Part shown: piece by piece, positions 44,018 to 52,140 of the stretch
Layout of the letters: every line of letters begins with the position of its first letter
Numbering within the stretch: the first letter of the stretch is position 1
Assembly (NCBI RefSeq): GCF_010998615.1
Contig: NZ_JAAEAH010000020.1
Coordinates: forward strand, 40,968-104,967
Direction: 5' to 3'
DNA length: 64,000 bases
Source: Myxococcus sp. CA023
Lineage (GTDB): Bacteria > Myxococcota > Myxococcia > Myxococcales > Myxococcaceae
Notes under the pieces: generated by a model
Databases searched by the model: none
What the model saw: the letters and a program-made list of their open reading frames with translations, nothing else
Told to the model about the DNA's origin: nothing
Translations under genes and position numbers: made by a program

Positions 44018-45726
44018 CGTGCGGCCTCCCGGAGGGTGATGATTCGGTCGAGGTGTTGCTCCAGGCTCTCGGTGCCTTCCAGTTCCAGCCACGCGGCGCC
44101 GGCATCACGGGCCTCCGCGCGCAGGGCTCGGCGTGTCTGGGGCGTGTCGGTGTGGACCAGGGCCACCAATCCCGCCGCTGCGAGCGCCAGCGCGACCTCC
44201 ACGTCACCGGGGGTGGTGGTGACGTGCCAGCCCAGGTCGAACAACCGGCGCTCCAACTGGAATGCGCGTGAGCCAGCGTCGGGCGTGGCGGGCAGCAGGA
44301 CGATGGCGCCGGGCTGACCCAGCCGTCCCCGCCGCTCGGGCTGCGTGACGAGCGAGGAGGCCACGTCGCCCTTCGTCGACTCCTCCACGGGACCCAGGAC
44401 CATTCCCGCGGCCACCGTGTCGTGCGTGAGCGCGTCGATGACAATGAAGGCGCCCGTGCGGCGGTTGTCACGGTACGGGTCGGTCAGCAGCGGCCGACGG
44501 CACACCACCCGCACCCGGCCGATGTCGTTGAGCGACAGGGACTCGGCGGGTTGCTCGGACAGGTCCGCCAGTTCCTTGCGCCACAGCACCCGCTCGATGT
44601 GTGCGGGCGCGGTCCGCGAGGCCTGCTTCACCAGGTAGCGGCGCGAGCAGTCCAGCGGCTGTTCTCCGAACCACACGAGCATCGCGTCGAGCTGGTGGAG
44701 CGACAGCGGCGGCTGGTCCACATGGGCCAGCACGTCGCCTCGGCTGGCGTCCACTTCGTCCGCGAGTCGCAGCGTGACGGACGCGGGGGATGCGGCCTCC
44801 TCCAGCGGTCCGTCGAAGGTGTCGATGCCCGCCACGCGCGTGCGCCGCCCGGAGGGATGGACCTGGATTTCATCCCCGACGCGGACGGTGCCGGAGGCAA
44901 TCTGTCCCGCCAGCCCTCGGTAGTCCTGGTGGGGCCGGAGCACGTACTGAACGGGGAAGCGGAAGGGCGCGTCGTCCTGCCGGCGCTGGTGGGGCAGGGA
45001 CTCCAGCCACGCGAGCAGGGTGCCGCCTTCATGCCAGGGCGTGCGGGCGCTGGGCTGGGTGATGTTGTCCCCGCGACTGGCGCTGACGGGGAAGAGCCGC
45101 ACGCCCTCGAAGCCGAGCGCGTGGGCGAAGTCCGCCAGCTCGGTGCCGATGCGCTCGAAGGTGCCGCGGTCGAAGCCCGTGAGGTCCATCTTGTTCACCG
45201 CCACGGCCAGGTAGGGGATGCCCAGCAGCGAGGCGATGTACGCGTGGCGGCGCGTCTGCGGCAGCACGCCCAGTCGCGCGTCCACCAGGATGACCGCCGC
45301 GTCCGCCGTCGAGGCGCCGGTGGCCATGTTGCGCGTGTACTGGATGTGGCCCGGCGTGTCCGCGACGATGACCTTGCGCCGCGCGGTGCTGAGATAGCGG
45401 TAGGCAACGTCGATGGTGATGCCCTGCTCACGCTCGGCGCGCAGGCCGTCGGTGAAGAGGGAGAAGTCCAGCTCCTCCTCGTCCGCGCCGGCCGCGGCCT
45501 TCAGGCCCTGGACCAGCACCTCGGAGGGCACGGACACGGCGGCGGCGGCCCGCTTCGCGCTGGCCTTCCGCACGGCGGAAATCTGGTCTTCGAAGAGCCC
45601 GTCGCACTCGTAGAGGAGCCTGCCGATGAGGGTGGACTTCCCGTCATCCACGGAGCCGACCACGACGAGCCGGAGCAGCTCCCGGGCGGCATGCTGGTCG
45701 AGCAGTTGCTGCAAGCCGGTGTCCAT
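44014..45726 (-). CDS. cysN: sulfate adenylyltransferase large subunit with degenerate APS-kinase tail
   Basis: GTPase subunit of ATP sulfurylase, 570 residues. G1 VVGSVDDGKSTLIGRLLYE, G3 DTPGHIQYTRNMATG and G4 NKMD are intact. The C-terminal 110-120 residues align in position with the APS kinase of CysNC fusions, but the P-loop region reads GAIVLLPATPDAGSRAFQLE instead of the GLSGxGKST motif, although following elements (ERRLFDLGWHV) persist. It is therefore predicted to be catalytically dead as a kinase. Its stop overlaps cysJ, and its ATG shares one base with the cysD stop (TAATG), so cysD and cysN are tightly coupled, as expected for heterodimer subunits. Confidence 0.93.
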   Translation of the reverse strand: MDTGLQQLLDQHAARELLRLVVVGSVDDGKSTLIGRLLYECDGLFEDQISAVRKASAKRAAAAVSVPSEVLVQGLKAAAGADEEELDFSLFTDGLRAEREQGITIDVAYRYLSTARRKVIVADTPGHIQYTRNMATGASTADAAVILVDARLGVLPQTRRHAYIASLLGIPYLAVAVNKMDLTGFDRGTFERIGTELADFAHALGFEGVRLFPVSASRGDNITQPSARTPWHEGGTLLAWLESLPHQRRQDDAPFRFPVQYVLRPHQDYRGLAGQIASGTVRVGDEIQVHPSGRRTRVAGIDTFDGPLEEAASPASVTLRLADEVDASRGDVLAHVDQPPLSLHQLDAMLVWFGEQPLDCSRRYLVKQASRTAPAHIERVLWRKELADLSEQPAESLSLNDIGRVRVVCRRPLLTDPYRDNRRTGAFIVIDALTHDTVAAGMVLGPVEESTKGDVASSLVTQPERRGRLGQPGAIVLLPATPDAGSRAFQLERRLFDLGWHVTTTPGDVEVALALAAAGLVALVHTDTPQTRRALRAEARDAGAAWLELEGTESLEQHLDRIITLREAAR

Positions 45727-46643
45727 TAGAAGTAGCCCTCGCGCTTCTTGAGCTCCATGGAGCCCTCTTCGTCGTGGTCGATGAGTCGGCCCTGCCGCTC
45801 GGACTGGCGGGCGTTCACCATCTCGTGGATGACGGTCTCCACCGTGGTGGCGGAGGACTCGATGGCGCCGCTGAGCGGGTAGCAGCCCAGGGTACGGAAG
45901 CGCACGCGCCGGAGTTCGGGCTTCTCCCCGGGCCGCAGCCGCATGCGCTCGTCATCCACCATGAGCAGCGTGCCGCCCCGGTCAATGACAGGACGCTCCG
46001 CCGCGAAGTAGAGCGGCACCACGGGGATGCGCTCGCGCAGCACGTAGTGCCACACGTCCAGCTCCGTCCAGTTGGACAGCGGGAAGACGCGCATGCTTTC
46101 GCCCGCGTCGACGCGGCCGTTGAAGAGATTCCACAGCTCCGGCCGCTGGCGGCGCGGGTCCCACTGTCCGTGCCGGTCCCGGAAGGAGAACACCCTCTCC
46201 TTGGCGCGGGACTTCTCCTCGTCGCGCCGCGCGCCACCGAAGGCCGCGTCGAAGCCATGCGTCGCCAGCGCCTCCAGCAGCGCCTGCGTCTTCATCGCAT
46301 GGGTGTACTTCTGGCTGCCGTGGTCGAAGGGGTTGATGCCCTCGGCCAGCGCGCGCTGGTTCTGGTGGATGATGAGGCGCAGTCCGTGGCGCGCCACGAA
46401 GGCGTCCCGGAACGCATACATGTCTCGGAACTTCCAGGTGGTGTCCACGTGGAGCAGCGGGAAGGGCAGGGGCGCGGGGTGGAAGGCCTTGCGTGCCAGG
46501 TGCAGCAGGACCTGGGAGTCCTTGCCGATGCTGTAGAGCATCACCGGGTTGGCGAACTCGGCCACCGTCTCCCGGAGGATGTGGATGCTCTCCGCTTCCA
46601 GCTCCGACAGGTGGGACGCCCGCGCGAACGTGTGCTCACTCAT
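45726..46643 (-). CDS. cysD: sulfate adenylyltransferase small subunit
   Basis: Catalytic subunit of ATP sulfurylase (305 residues) that makes APS from sulfate and ATP. PP-loop motif [39 protein letters not shown] and the C-terminal [11 protein letters not shown] are family signatures; the end KKREGYF is the classic CysD C terminus. The start at 46643 ([20 protein letters not shown]) overlaps the stop of cobA by 8 bp. Together with CysN it forms the GTP-driven enzyme. Confidence 0.96.
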   Translation of the reverse strand: MSEHTFARASHLSELEAESIHILRETVAEFANPVMLYSIGKDSQVLLHLARKAFHPAPLPFPLLHVDTTWKFRDMYAFRDAFVARHGLRLIIHQNQRALAEGINPFDHGSQKYTHAMKTQALLEALATHGFDAAFGGARRDEEKSRAKERVFSFRDRHGQWDPRRQRPELWNLFNGRVDAGESMRVFPLSNWTELDVWHYVLRERIPVVPLYFAAERPVIDRGGTLLMVDDERMRLRPGEKPELRRVRFRTLGCYPLSGAIESSATTVETVIHEMVNARQSERQGRLIDHDEEGSMELKKREGYF

Positions 46644-47436
46644 GACCGCCCTCCGCCACGCGCGCTGGCGCGTGTCCATGCTCTGTGATTCCTTGCGCCA
46701 CCAGCGAAGGCAGGCGCGCGCGCAGCGAGACGACCTCGCCCACGATGAGCAGCGACGGCGAGCCGAGCGCGTCACGCGTCACCGCCTGAGCGATGTGGCT
46801 CAGCGGAGCCTCCACCACCCGTTGATGCTCCCACGTGCCCGCCTCCACCACGGCGGCCGGGGTGGACGCGGAACGCCCCGCGCCGACCAGCGCGCGCACC
46901 GTCTCCTCCAACCGGCTGCCCGCCATGTAGAGGACCAGCGTCTGGGCCTTCGCCAGGAAGTCCCAGTCCGGTGCGCTGCCGCCTCGGTATGCAGTGGCGA
47001 ACGTCACCGCGCCGGAGACACCCCGGTGCGTGACGGGAATGGCCGCCGCCGCGGGCACGGCTGTCCCTGCGGTGAGGCCGGGCACGACTTCATAGGGGAT
47101 GCCCGCCTCTTCCAGCGCGAGCGCTTCCTCTCCGCCGCGGCCGAAGACGAAAGGGTCACCGCCCTTGAGCCGCACCACGCGGCGCCCCAGCAGCGCCTGG
47201 GCGATGAGGATGACGTGAATCTCCTCCTGGCTCACGGAGTCGCCGCCGCCCTCTTTGCCCACGTAGATGATCCGGGCGTGGGGCCGCGCATGCTCGAGCA
47301 CGCCAGGGTGGACCAACCGGTCATGAACGACGGTGTCCGCCTCCCGGAGCACGCGCGCGGCGCGCAAGGTCAACAGCTCCGGGTCTCCCGGACCCGCGCC
47401 GACCAGGAACACTCGGCCTCTCGTCTGCTCTCTCAT
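46636..47436 (-). CDS. cobA: uroporphyrinogen-III C-methyltransferase
   Basis: SAM-dependent synthesis of precorrin-2 from uroporphyrinogen III, the first step to siroheme; 266 residues. [63 protein letters not shown] and [12 protein letters not shown] are the SUMT motifs. The ATG at 47436 overlaps the upstream gene stop by 4 bp (ATGA). Together with the following dehydrogenase/chelatase it supplies siroheme for CysI, which explains its presence in this operon. Confidence 0.94.
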   Translation of the reverse strand: MREQTRGRVFLVGAGPGDPELLTLRAARVLREADTVVHDRLVHPGVLEHARPHARIIYVGKEGGGDSVSQEEIHVILIAQALLGRRVVRLKGGDPFVFGRGGEEALALEEAGIPYEVVPGLTAGTAVPAAAAIPVTHRGVSGAVTFATAYRGGSAPDWDFLAKAQTLVLYMAGSRLEETVRALVGAGRSASTPAAVVEAGTWEHQRVVEAPLSHIAQAVTRDALGSPSLLIVGEVVSLRARLPSLVAQGITEHGHAPARVAEGGHE

Positions 47437-48098
47437 CGTGTCTCTCCAAGAATCTTCGAGTGCTCCAACTCCGCGCGGAGCTGAGCCCAGGCGGCCTTGC
47501 GCTCGCCTCGCTCCAGCAGCGCGCCGATGTCTCCCACCGCCACCTGCTTCAGCAGCCGCTGGCGCGCTTCGCCTCGGGGCAGGTGCTCGCGGAGCCATCC
47601 GCTGAGTCGCGCCAGCCAGATGTGGTGTCGCGTCACCTGGGCGGTGAGTGTTTTGCGCAGGTGGCTGGCGAGCGCGGGGGCCCGCCCCGCCGAGGACACG
47701 GCGACGGTGATGGGGCCGCGCCTGCCGACGGAGGGCAGGGTGAAGTCACACAGCGCTGGTTCGTCCGCGGTGTTGACCCACAGGCCCAGGTTCCGGGCTT
47801 CGGTGGCCACCTGCCGGCTCACGGCCACGTCATCCGTGGCCGCGAGCACCAGGTGATGGCCGCGCACGTCGCCGGCCTCGTAGGAACGGGGCTGCCATTC
47901 CAGGCGCCCATCGGCTGCGAGCCGCCGCAGCGTGGCGGTGGCCTCCGGCGCGATGACACGCAGCCGGGCGCCGGCGTCGAGCACCGCGAGGGCACGGCCC
48001 TCCGCGATGGCGCCGCCGCCCACCAGCAGGACGGAGCGTCCCTCGAGTCGAAGGCACACGGGATAATCCAGGGCGTGTAAAGGCATGGCGTGCTTCAT
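47433..48098 (-). CDS. siroheme synthase N-terminal domain (precorrin-2 dehydrogenase/ferrochelatase)
   Basis: NAD-dependent precorrin-2 oxidation and iron insertion, 221 residues (Met8p/CysG-N type). The Rossmann motif VLLVGGGAIAEGRALAVLDAGARL is followed by the characteristic LVLAATDDVAVSRQVATEARNLG, VNTADEPALCDFTLPSVGRRG and ITVAVSSAGRAPALASHLR. The start at 48098 is preferred because it overlaps the cysH stop as ATGA; ATG 48086 also fits. The tail (RGEARQRLLKQVAVGDI) is usual for the family. Confidence 0.92.
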   Translation of the reverse strand: MKHAMPLHALDYPVCLRLEGRSVLLVGGGAIAEGRALAVLDAGARLRVIAPEATATLRRLAADGRLEWQPRSYEAGDVRGHHLVLAATDDVAVSRQVATEARNLGLWVNTADEPALCDFTLPSVGRRGPITVAVSSAGRAPALASHLRKTLTAQVTRHHIWLARLSGWLREHLPRGEARQRLLKQVAVGDIGALLERGERKAAWAQLRAELEHSKILGETR

Positions 48099-48817
48099 CG
48101 GACCGGGTGGAGGCCGCACTCGCGGTTCTCCGCGGACTCCCACCACCAGCGGCCCGCGCGCTCGTCTTCGTAGGGTTTCACCGCGCGCGTGCAGGGCGCA
48201 CAGCCGATGGACGGGTAGCCACGGTCATGGAGTGCGTTGTAGGGCACGCTCTTCGCCCGGACGTAGGCCCAGATGTCCCGGCTGCTCCACGTGGCCAGCG
48301 GGTTGAGCTTGAGCAGCCCATGCGCGCTGTCCACCTCCAGCGTCGCCACGTCGGTGCGGGTGACGGACTGCTCACGGCGCAATCCCGTCACCCACGCCTG
48401 TTGGCCCGCGAGCGCGCGCGACAGGGGCTCCACCTTGCGGATGGCGCAGCATTCCTTGCGCGCCTCCAGGCTCTGGCGGAAGGAGAAGTAGCCCTTCGTG
48501 GACTCCAGCGCCTCCACGCGCGCGCGCTCGGGGAAGTACGTCTCCACGGTGACGCCGTAGCGCTTACGCACGACCTCCATGAGCTCGTACGTCTCCGGGG
48601 GCAGGCGTCCGGTGTCGAGCGTGAAGAGGCGCAGGCTGGGCGCATGCTGGCGCGCCAGGTCGATGAGGACCATGTCCTCCACGCCGAAGCTGGAGGCGAT
48701 GGCCGCGCGCGCGCCGAAGCGGCGCTCGGTCCAGGCGAGGAGGTCCTGCGCGGGGGCGTCCTTCACTTCAGCGGCTTCGGCGAGCAGGGCCGAGGCATGG
48801 GGCTGCGGGGGCGACAT
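48095..48817 (-). CDS. cysH: APS reductase (phosphoadenylyl/adenylyl-sulfate reductase family)
   Basis: Reduces adenylyl sulfate to sulfite; 240 residues. The PP-loop-like IASSFGVEDMVLIDLARQH and TLDTGRLPPETYEL bind substrate, KGYFSFRQSLEARKECCAIRK and YPSIGCAPCTRAVK supply the CC...CxxC cysteines of the [4Fe-4S] cluster diagnostic for APS-using enzymes, and the catalytic Cys is in the C-terminal NRECGLH. GGAG precedes ATG 48817. It is the first structural gene of the cys operon and lies immediately after a terminator hairpin (48831-48863) and two Cys-rich leader frames, so its expression is probably set by attenuation. Confidence 0.95.
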   Translation of the reverse strand: MSPPQPHASALLAEAAEVKDAPAQDLLAWTERRFGARAAIASSFGVEDMVLIDLARQHAPSLRLFTLDTGRLPPETYELMEVVRKRYGVTVETYFPERARVEALESTKGYFSFRQSLEARKECCAIRKVEPLSRALAGQQAWVTGLRREQSVTRTDVATLEVDSAHGLLKLNPLATWSSRDIWAYVRAKSVPYNALHDRGYPSIGCAPCTRAVKPYEDERAGRWWWESAENRECGLHPVR

Positions 48818-48830
48818 GGTGACTCCAGGA

Positions 48831-48863
48831 AAAGAAAAGGCCCGCCTCTTTCGAGGGCGGGCC
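48831..48863 (-). terminator. intrinsic terminator/attenuator 2 in the cys leader
   Basis: On the minus strand, arms GGCCCGCC (48863-48856) and GGCGGGCC (48846-48839) are followed by TTTTCTTT (48838-48831), ending 13 bases before the cysH start. A terminator in front of the gene it precedes is a regulatory attenuator. Its 5' arm CCCGCC is complementary to GGCGGG at 48923-48918 inside leader frame 2, a candidate antiterminator pairing. Confidence 0.82.
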
Positions 48864-48893
48864 GCACGAGCAAGAAGGTTCGAGAAGGACGCG

Positions 48894-48974
48894 CTACACG
48901 CTTCTCGATGCTCGGCACCCGCCTGCAGGCGGACACGCGGGACACGCACGGCACAGACAGAACGCGCCACCCAT
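48894..48974 (-). CDS. Cys-rich leader peptide 2 of the cys operon
   Basis: A 26-codon frame, MGGAFCLCRACPACPPAGGC then RASRSV, with five Cys codons at positions 6, 8, 11, 14 and 20; it ends 30 bases before terminator 2. A longer frame in phase begins at ATG 49046 (50 codons, one more Cys), so the start is uncertain. Codons 18-19 (GGCGGG) can pair with the 5' arm of the terminator. Stalling at earlier Cys codons when Cys-tRNA is scarce would free this segment and let transcription continue. The peptide itself need have no function. Confidence 0.6.
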   Translation of the reverse strand: MGGAFCLCRACPACPPAGGCRASRSV

Positions 48975-49078
48975 GGCACAGGCGTCATCACCCCCGGCGG
49001 GGAGCACGGGAGAGCGGGGGACACGGGCGTCGGTGGTGAAGGTCATGGGTGAGGAGAGCGGTGCAGGGCTGGGGGAGG

Positions 49079-49119
49079 AAACGAAAACGGCCCGGTTCCT
49101 GGGACAGGAGACCGGGCCG
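49079..49119 (-). terminator. intrinsic terminator/attenuator 1 in the cys leader
   Basis: On the minus strand, arms CGGCCCGGT (49119-49111) and ACCGGGCCG (49096-49088), with an inner TCCT/AGGA stem, are followed by TTTTCGTTT. It lies 46 bases after the stop of leader frame 1 and 270 bases before cysH. CCTGGG at 49178-49173, near the end of leader frame 1, is complementary to CCCAGG at 49103-49098 in this hairpin (6 bp). Confidence 0.8.
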
Positions 49120-49165
49120 GGAAGAGCGCGAAGAGGGAGGCTTGGAAGGGCGTCCCGTATGCGCG

Positions 49166-49258
49166 TCAACAACCCAGGTCCGGCTGACGACAGCAGGCAC
49201 ACGACGGACAGCAGCGGCTGGCAAACGGCGCGGCGGTCGGTGTGTGGGAGTGCGTCAT
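49166..49258 (-). CDS. polycysteine leader peptide 1 of the cys operon
   Basis: A 30-codon frame starting ATG 49258 and ending TGA 49166. Its second half reads SRCCPSCACCRQPDLGC, with six Cys codons in fifteen, including two CC pairs. In a 67-70 percent GC genome such TGC/TGT density is far above chance. The ATG lies about five bases from the transcription start predicted from the promoter at 49270-49299, so the mRNA is probably leaderless or nearly so, as reported for polycysteine attenuator ORFs of mycobacteria. A terminator follows 46 bases after the stop. Role: sensing Cys-tRNA charging by ribosome stalling. Confidence 0.75.
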   Translation of the reverse strand: MTHSHTPTAAPFASRCCPSCACCRQPDLGC

Positions 49259-49269
49259 CGCGAAGACCT

Positions 49270-49299
49270 ACGCTAGCGGCTGTTTCAGGCGCGCGTCAA
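49270..49299 (-). promoter_or_regulatory. promoter of the cys operon leader
   Basis: On the minus strand, TTGACG (49299-49294) and TAGCGT (49275-49270) are separated by 18 bp; predicted transcription start near 49263, about five bases before the leader ATG. Confidence 0.65.
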
Positions 49300-49317
49300 C
49301 CCGTCCTCCTTGACGCG
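49292..49317. promoter_or_regulatory. inverted repeat covering the cys promoter -35 box
   Basis: Perfect 8-bp arms CGCGTCAA (49292-49299) and TTGACGCG (49310-49317) with a 10-bp spacer. One arm contains the -35 box, so a dimeric regulator bound here would repress, or an activator would contact polymerase from the upstream arm. The regulator is unknown. Confidence 0.5.
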
Positions 49318-49509
49318 GTATGCGGGGCTGGGCCAGCCCGGGGGACGCCCGCTCGCCCGCCCGTCTGGAGGGCGGGACACGGCGCCATCGGGTGAATGTC
49401 CGCGCAGACCTTGGAAGGAGGCGGGGAGGCGAGCCCTCGTTGCCCATGCGGCAGCGGGCATCACCTTTTGCGGCAAGCCGGATTCACCCGTCACCCATGG
49501 AGGCCATCG

Positions 49510-49947
49510 ATGGCGAGCACCAACAAGGACGTCGAGACGCTCAACTCGTTCCTGCGCGGCGAGATCTCCGCCGTGGAGACCTATCGCAAGGCGATCGGGC
49601 ACGTCTCGGACGGACTGGCCCGTGACGCGCTGGAGTATTGCCAGCACGACCACGAGCACCGGGTCGAAGAGATTCGCGAGCGCATCCTGAAGATGGGCGG
49701 TGAGCCCGTGGAGAGCTCTGGCATGTGGGGCACCTTCGCCAAGCTGGTCCAAGGCGGCGCGGACATCCTGGGCGAGAAGGCCGCCATCCAGGCGCTGGAG
49801 GAGGGCGAGGACCATGGCCTCGCCGACTACCAGCGCGACGCGGACCAGGTGCATGGGGAGAATCGACGCTTCGTGCGGATGGAGCTGATTCCCGCGCAGA
49901 AGCGGACGCATGAGCGGCTCAGCCGTCTCAAGCGCACCCTTCACTGA
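49510..49947 (+). CDS. DUF2383/PA2169-type four-helix protein
   Basis: Protein of 145 residues, predicted all-helical ferritin-like bundle: TLNSFLRGEISAVETYRKAI in helix 1, CQHDHEHRVEEIRERI in helix 2, and GEKAAIQALEEGEDHGLADY in helix 3, with the E-x-x-x-x-Y and HxxH patterns of the PA2169/DUF2383 family. No enzymatic role is known; members are often stress-induced. GGAGG lies 8 bases before ATG 49510. It is divergent from the cys operon and ends at a terminator with a T-run. Confidence 0.87.
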   Translation: MASTNKDVETLNSFLRGEISAVETYRKAIGHVSDGLARDALEYCQHDHEHRVEEIRERILKMGGEPVESSGMWGTFAKLVQGGADILGEKAAIQALEEGEDHGLADYQRDADQVHGENRRFVRMELIPAQKRTHERLSRLKRTLH

Positions 49948-49970
49948 GCGCGTGCCGCGCGGATGCGCGC

Positions 49971-50009
49971 CGGCCGGGTGTCTCGTTCCGGGCGCCCGGC
50001 CGGATTTTT
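49971..50009 (+). terminator. intrinsic terminator after the DUF2383 gene
   Basis: Arms CGGCCGGG (49971-49978) and CCCGGCCG (49995-50002), then GATTTTT, 23 bases after the stop codon. Confidence 0.75.
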
Positions 50010-50165
50010 CTCAACCCGTGCGACACGACACCGGTTTGAATCCCCGGGCATCCCGCCCGTCTCAGGCCATGCGCGGCGCCCTGAACCCTCCCCAGACGGG
50101 GTGTTGGAGCTTGTGCGCATGGCATGCGATACCTGGGGGGCTCGTCGCGTTTAGGGAGGCGGAGC

Positions 50166-50939
50166 ATGTCGCCGGACCGCGGTCCATCGGAACGGGATCC
50201 ACGCCCGCAGCAGGTCTCCGGCGAGGAAGCCCGGACCGTGCCCGCGCCCTCCACCTCGCTGATGGACGCCAGCCATGCGGGGACGCTGAGCGCGGGTTGT
50301 GAAGCCCTCTTCCGCTCCACCGAGACGACGCTCCAGTGGGCCTGGCGGGTGCTGAAGTGCGCGAAGGCGGGTCCGGGCGCGGGTCCCCTGGTCACGTCCG
50401 CCCGTCAGTGCGCGCTCGAGTTCCTGGATCGCGTTCCGCCTCATGTGCGCCGCGGCGTGGCGGAGCTCCTGGGGTACAGCAGCCTGTGGCAGGCGGTGTG
50501 TACGCGGCTGGGACGCCCGGTGGCTCGCTCCACCGAGGAACTGCAGCATGAGCTGGGCGAGGACCTCCAGGTCCTGCTCCACGGCGCCCAGGCGCGTCTG
50601 GGGACCGCCGCCGCGCTGGAGCAGGGGCTCCTGGTCCACCTGGGGCGGCTGCGCGATTCCCGTCGAGGGGAGCCGGGCGCGCCGCTGGAGCTGCGCGCGG
50701 CCCTGGACGCCTTCACCCACTCCCTGTCCGAGCTGATGACCGCGGCCAGCGCCTACCGCCGCGCGTGGGAAGCCGCCGAGACGGAGCTGTCCGAGTCCGC
50801 AGCGTGGCTGGGCGCCGGAGACCCGGGCTTCTGCTCGTGGATGGCGGACCACCTGTCAGAGACGGTCTTCGCGTGGCGCAATGCCCAGGCCTCCGTCCGC
50901 ATGCTGCGCGAGCTGGGAGAGCTGTCCCAACAGTCGTAG
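50166..50939 (+). CDS. helical hypothetical protein
   Basis: Protein of 257 residues with no signal peptide or membrane segment. It is rich in Ala, Leu, Glu and Arg and predicted mainly helical (TTLQWAWRVLKCAKAG, VRRGVAELLGYSSLWQAVCT, SLSELMTAASAYRRAWEAAE). I do not recognise the family. GGAGGCGGAG directly precedes ATG 50166, which supports the start and the gene. It converges with the YkgJ-like gene after 13 bp. Confidence 0.72.
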   Translation: MSPDRGPSERDPRPQQVSGEEARTVPAPSTSLMDASHAGTLSAGCEALFRSTETTLQWAWRVLKCAKAGPGAGPLVTSARQCALEFLDRVPPHVRRGVAELLGYSSLWQAVCTRLGRPVARSTEELQHELGEDLQVLLHGAQARLGTAAALEQGLLVHLGRLRDSRRGEPGAPLELRAALDAFTHSLSELMTAASAYRRAWEAAETELSESAAWLGAGDPGFCSWMADHLSETVFAWRNAQASVRMLRELGELSQQS

Positions 50940-50952
50940 CCGGACGCCTGCC

Positions 50953-52047
50953 TCACGCGTCCACAAGGATGCGGTGCCGGTACAGCTCCAGCAGGACGTC
51001 CTCGGACAGGTCCGCCTGCTTGTGCTCGCGCAGGTGCTGGCGCACGGCGTCCACGGGCTCGCGTCCGGTGAAGTCGACGAGCAGCCCATAGGCTTCACCG
51101 GGCAGGGCCACGGCGTCATATTCGCTGTATGCGCCCAGGGCCACGCTGCCGTCCTGCATCCACTGGACGGTAGCATCGGGGTTGAGCTTGAGCGTGCGCG
51201 GCAGCTGGGGCGCCACGGCGGTGTGGTGGAGCTTCTCCAGCGTCTTCAGCTCGATGGTGCCATCCAGGCCCAGCAGCTTCTCCACGCCGTCCGGGGGCAG
51301 CGCCTTCACCAAGTGGTAGCACTCCCGGAAGTAGTCGAGCTCGAGGCCTTCGTAACCCTTCCACAGCGCCGCGTAGGACTTGGCGGGCGGCGCGGTGTCA
51401 TCCAGGTCCTCCACGGTGAGCGGCCCGGGCTGCGTCTCCGCGCGGTCCCTGCCGGACAGCACGTAGTCGGGGAGGAGCTGGAGCGTCGTCCAGCGTGACA
51501 GCTGGATTTCGGCCAGCGTCAGGTACGTCTTGAGGGACATCCAGAACTTGCGGCCGTCCGCGCCCGCCACGTACTTGCAGAAGAAGGTGGAGCAGACGGC
51601 TTCGCGGTAGGGCCAGATGGTGCAGCCGCCGCTGTCCGCGGAGAAGTAGCCGCAGCGCAGGGACGCGGCCCGGCCGAAGAACTGGTGGCCGTTCTTGTAG
51701 AGGAACTGGAACTTGGCGGGAGGCTTCACCCACTGCGGCGTGACGCCCACGCGGCTGGCGATCTTCGCCTCCATGCGGCGCCGGCCCTCGGCCAATTCGG
51801 GGCGGTCATCGGACAGCAGCGCGCCCACCAGGTAGTTGGGCAGGCGCGGTGAGTACGTGCAGCACTTGGTGTCCGGCCGGAACATGCGGCTCACGCCGTC
51901 AACGGAGTCGACGGCGCCCTGCGCGGAGTCCTGGCTCATGGCGCAGTTCGAACAGGTGGCCTTGCTCTCCTCGGGAACGTCCTGCCGGAAGAAGTCAGGA
52001 AGGAGGTCGCGGTAGAGAAGGGGAAGGCTGTCGAGCAGGCGTGGCAT
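50953..52047 (-). CDS. YkgJ-like Cys-cluster protein
   Basis: Protein of 364 residues with a Cys-rich N-terminal half: CSNCAMSQ, DTKCCTYSPRLPNYLVG, LRCGYFSADSGGCTIWPYRE and AVCSTFFCKYVAG. This order resembles the YkgJ family, proposed to bind zinc or an iron-sulfur cluster (PF03692 type). The C-terminal half (VEKLLGLDGTIELKTLEKL, EYDAVALPGEAYGLLVDFTG) is unrecognised and looks like a separate alpha/beta domain. Chemistry unknown; members have been linked to protein lysine methylation and iron chemistry. GGAG precedes ATG 52047. Confidence 0.72.
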   Translation of the reverse strand: MPRLLDSLPLLYRDLLPDFFRQDVPEESKATCSNCAMSQDSAQGAVDSVDGVSRMFRPDTKCCTYSPRLPNYLVGALLSDDRPELAEGRRRMEAKIASRVGVTPQWVKPPAKFQFLYKNGHQFFGRAASLRCGYFSADSGGCTIWPYREAVCSTFFCKYVAGADGRKFWMSLKTYLTLAEIQLSRWTTLQLLPDYVLSGRDRAETQPGPLTVEDLDDTAPPAKSYAALWKGYEGLELDYFRECYHLVKALPPDGVEKLLGLDGTIELKTLEKLHHTAVAPQLPRTLKLNPDATVQWMQDGSVALGAYSEYDAVALPGEAYGLLVDFTGREPVDAVRQHLREHKQADLSEDVLLELYRHRILVDA

Positions 52048-52140
52048 GGCGGCTCCGGGAAGGTGTCCACCGACACGCCGGACTCACCGGCGCGGGCTTT
52101 CTTCCCGGAGCCTGACGAGCGGAACGACGCGTCGAGCGGC

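Noticed and set aside
44014..44370. Active APS kinase (cysC) fused to cysN
   Set aside because: The P-loop is absent; the tail is recorded as degenerate.
50028..50052. tRNA T-arm-like sequence (GGTTTGAATCCC)
   Set aside because: No acceptor, D or anticodon arm is found upstream; the upstream DNA forms a protein-gene terminator.
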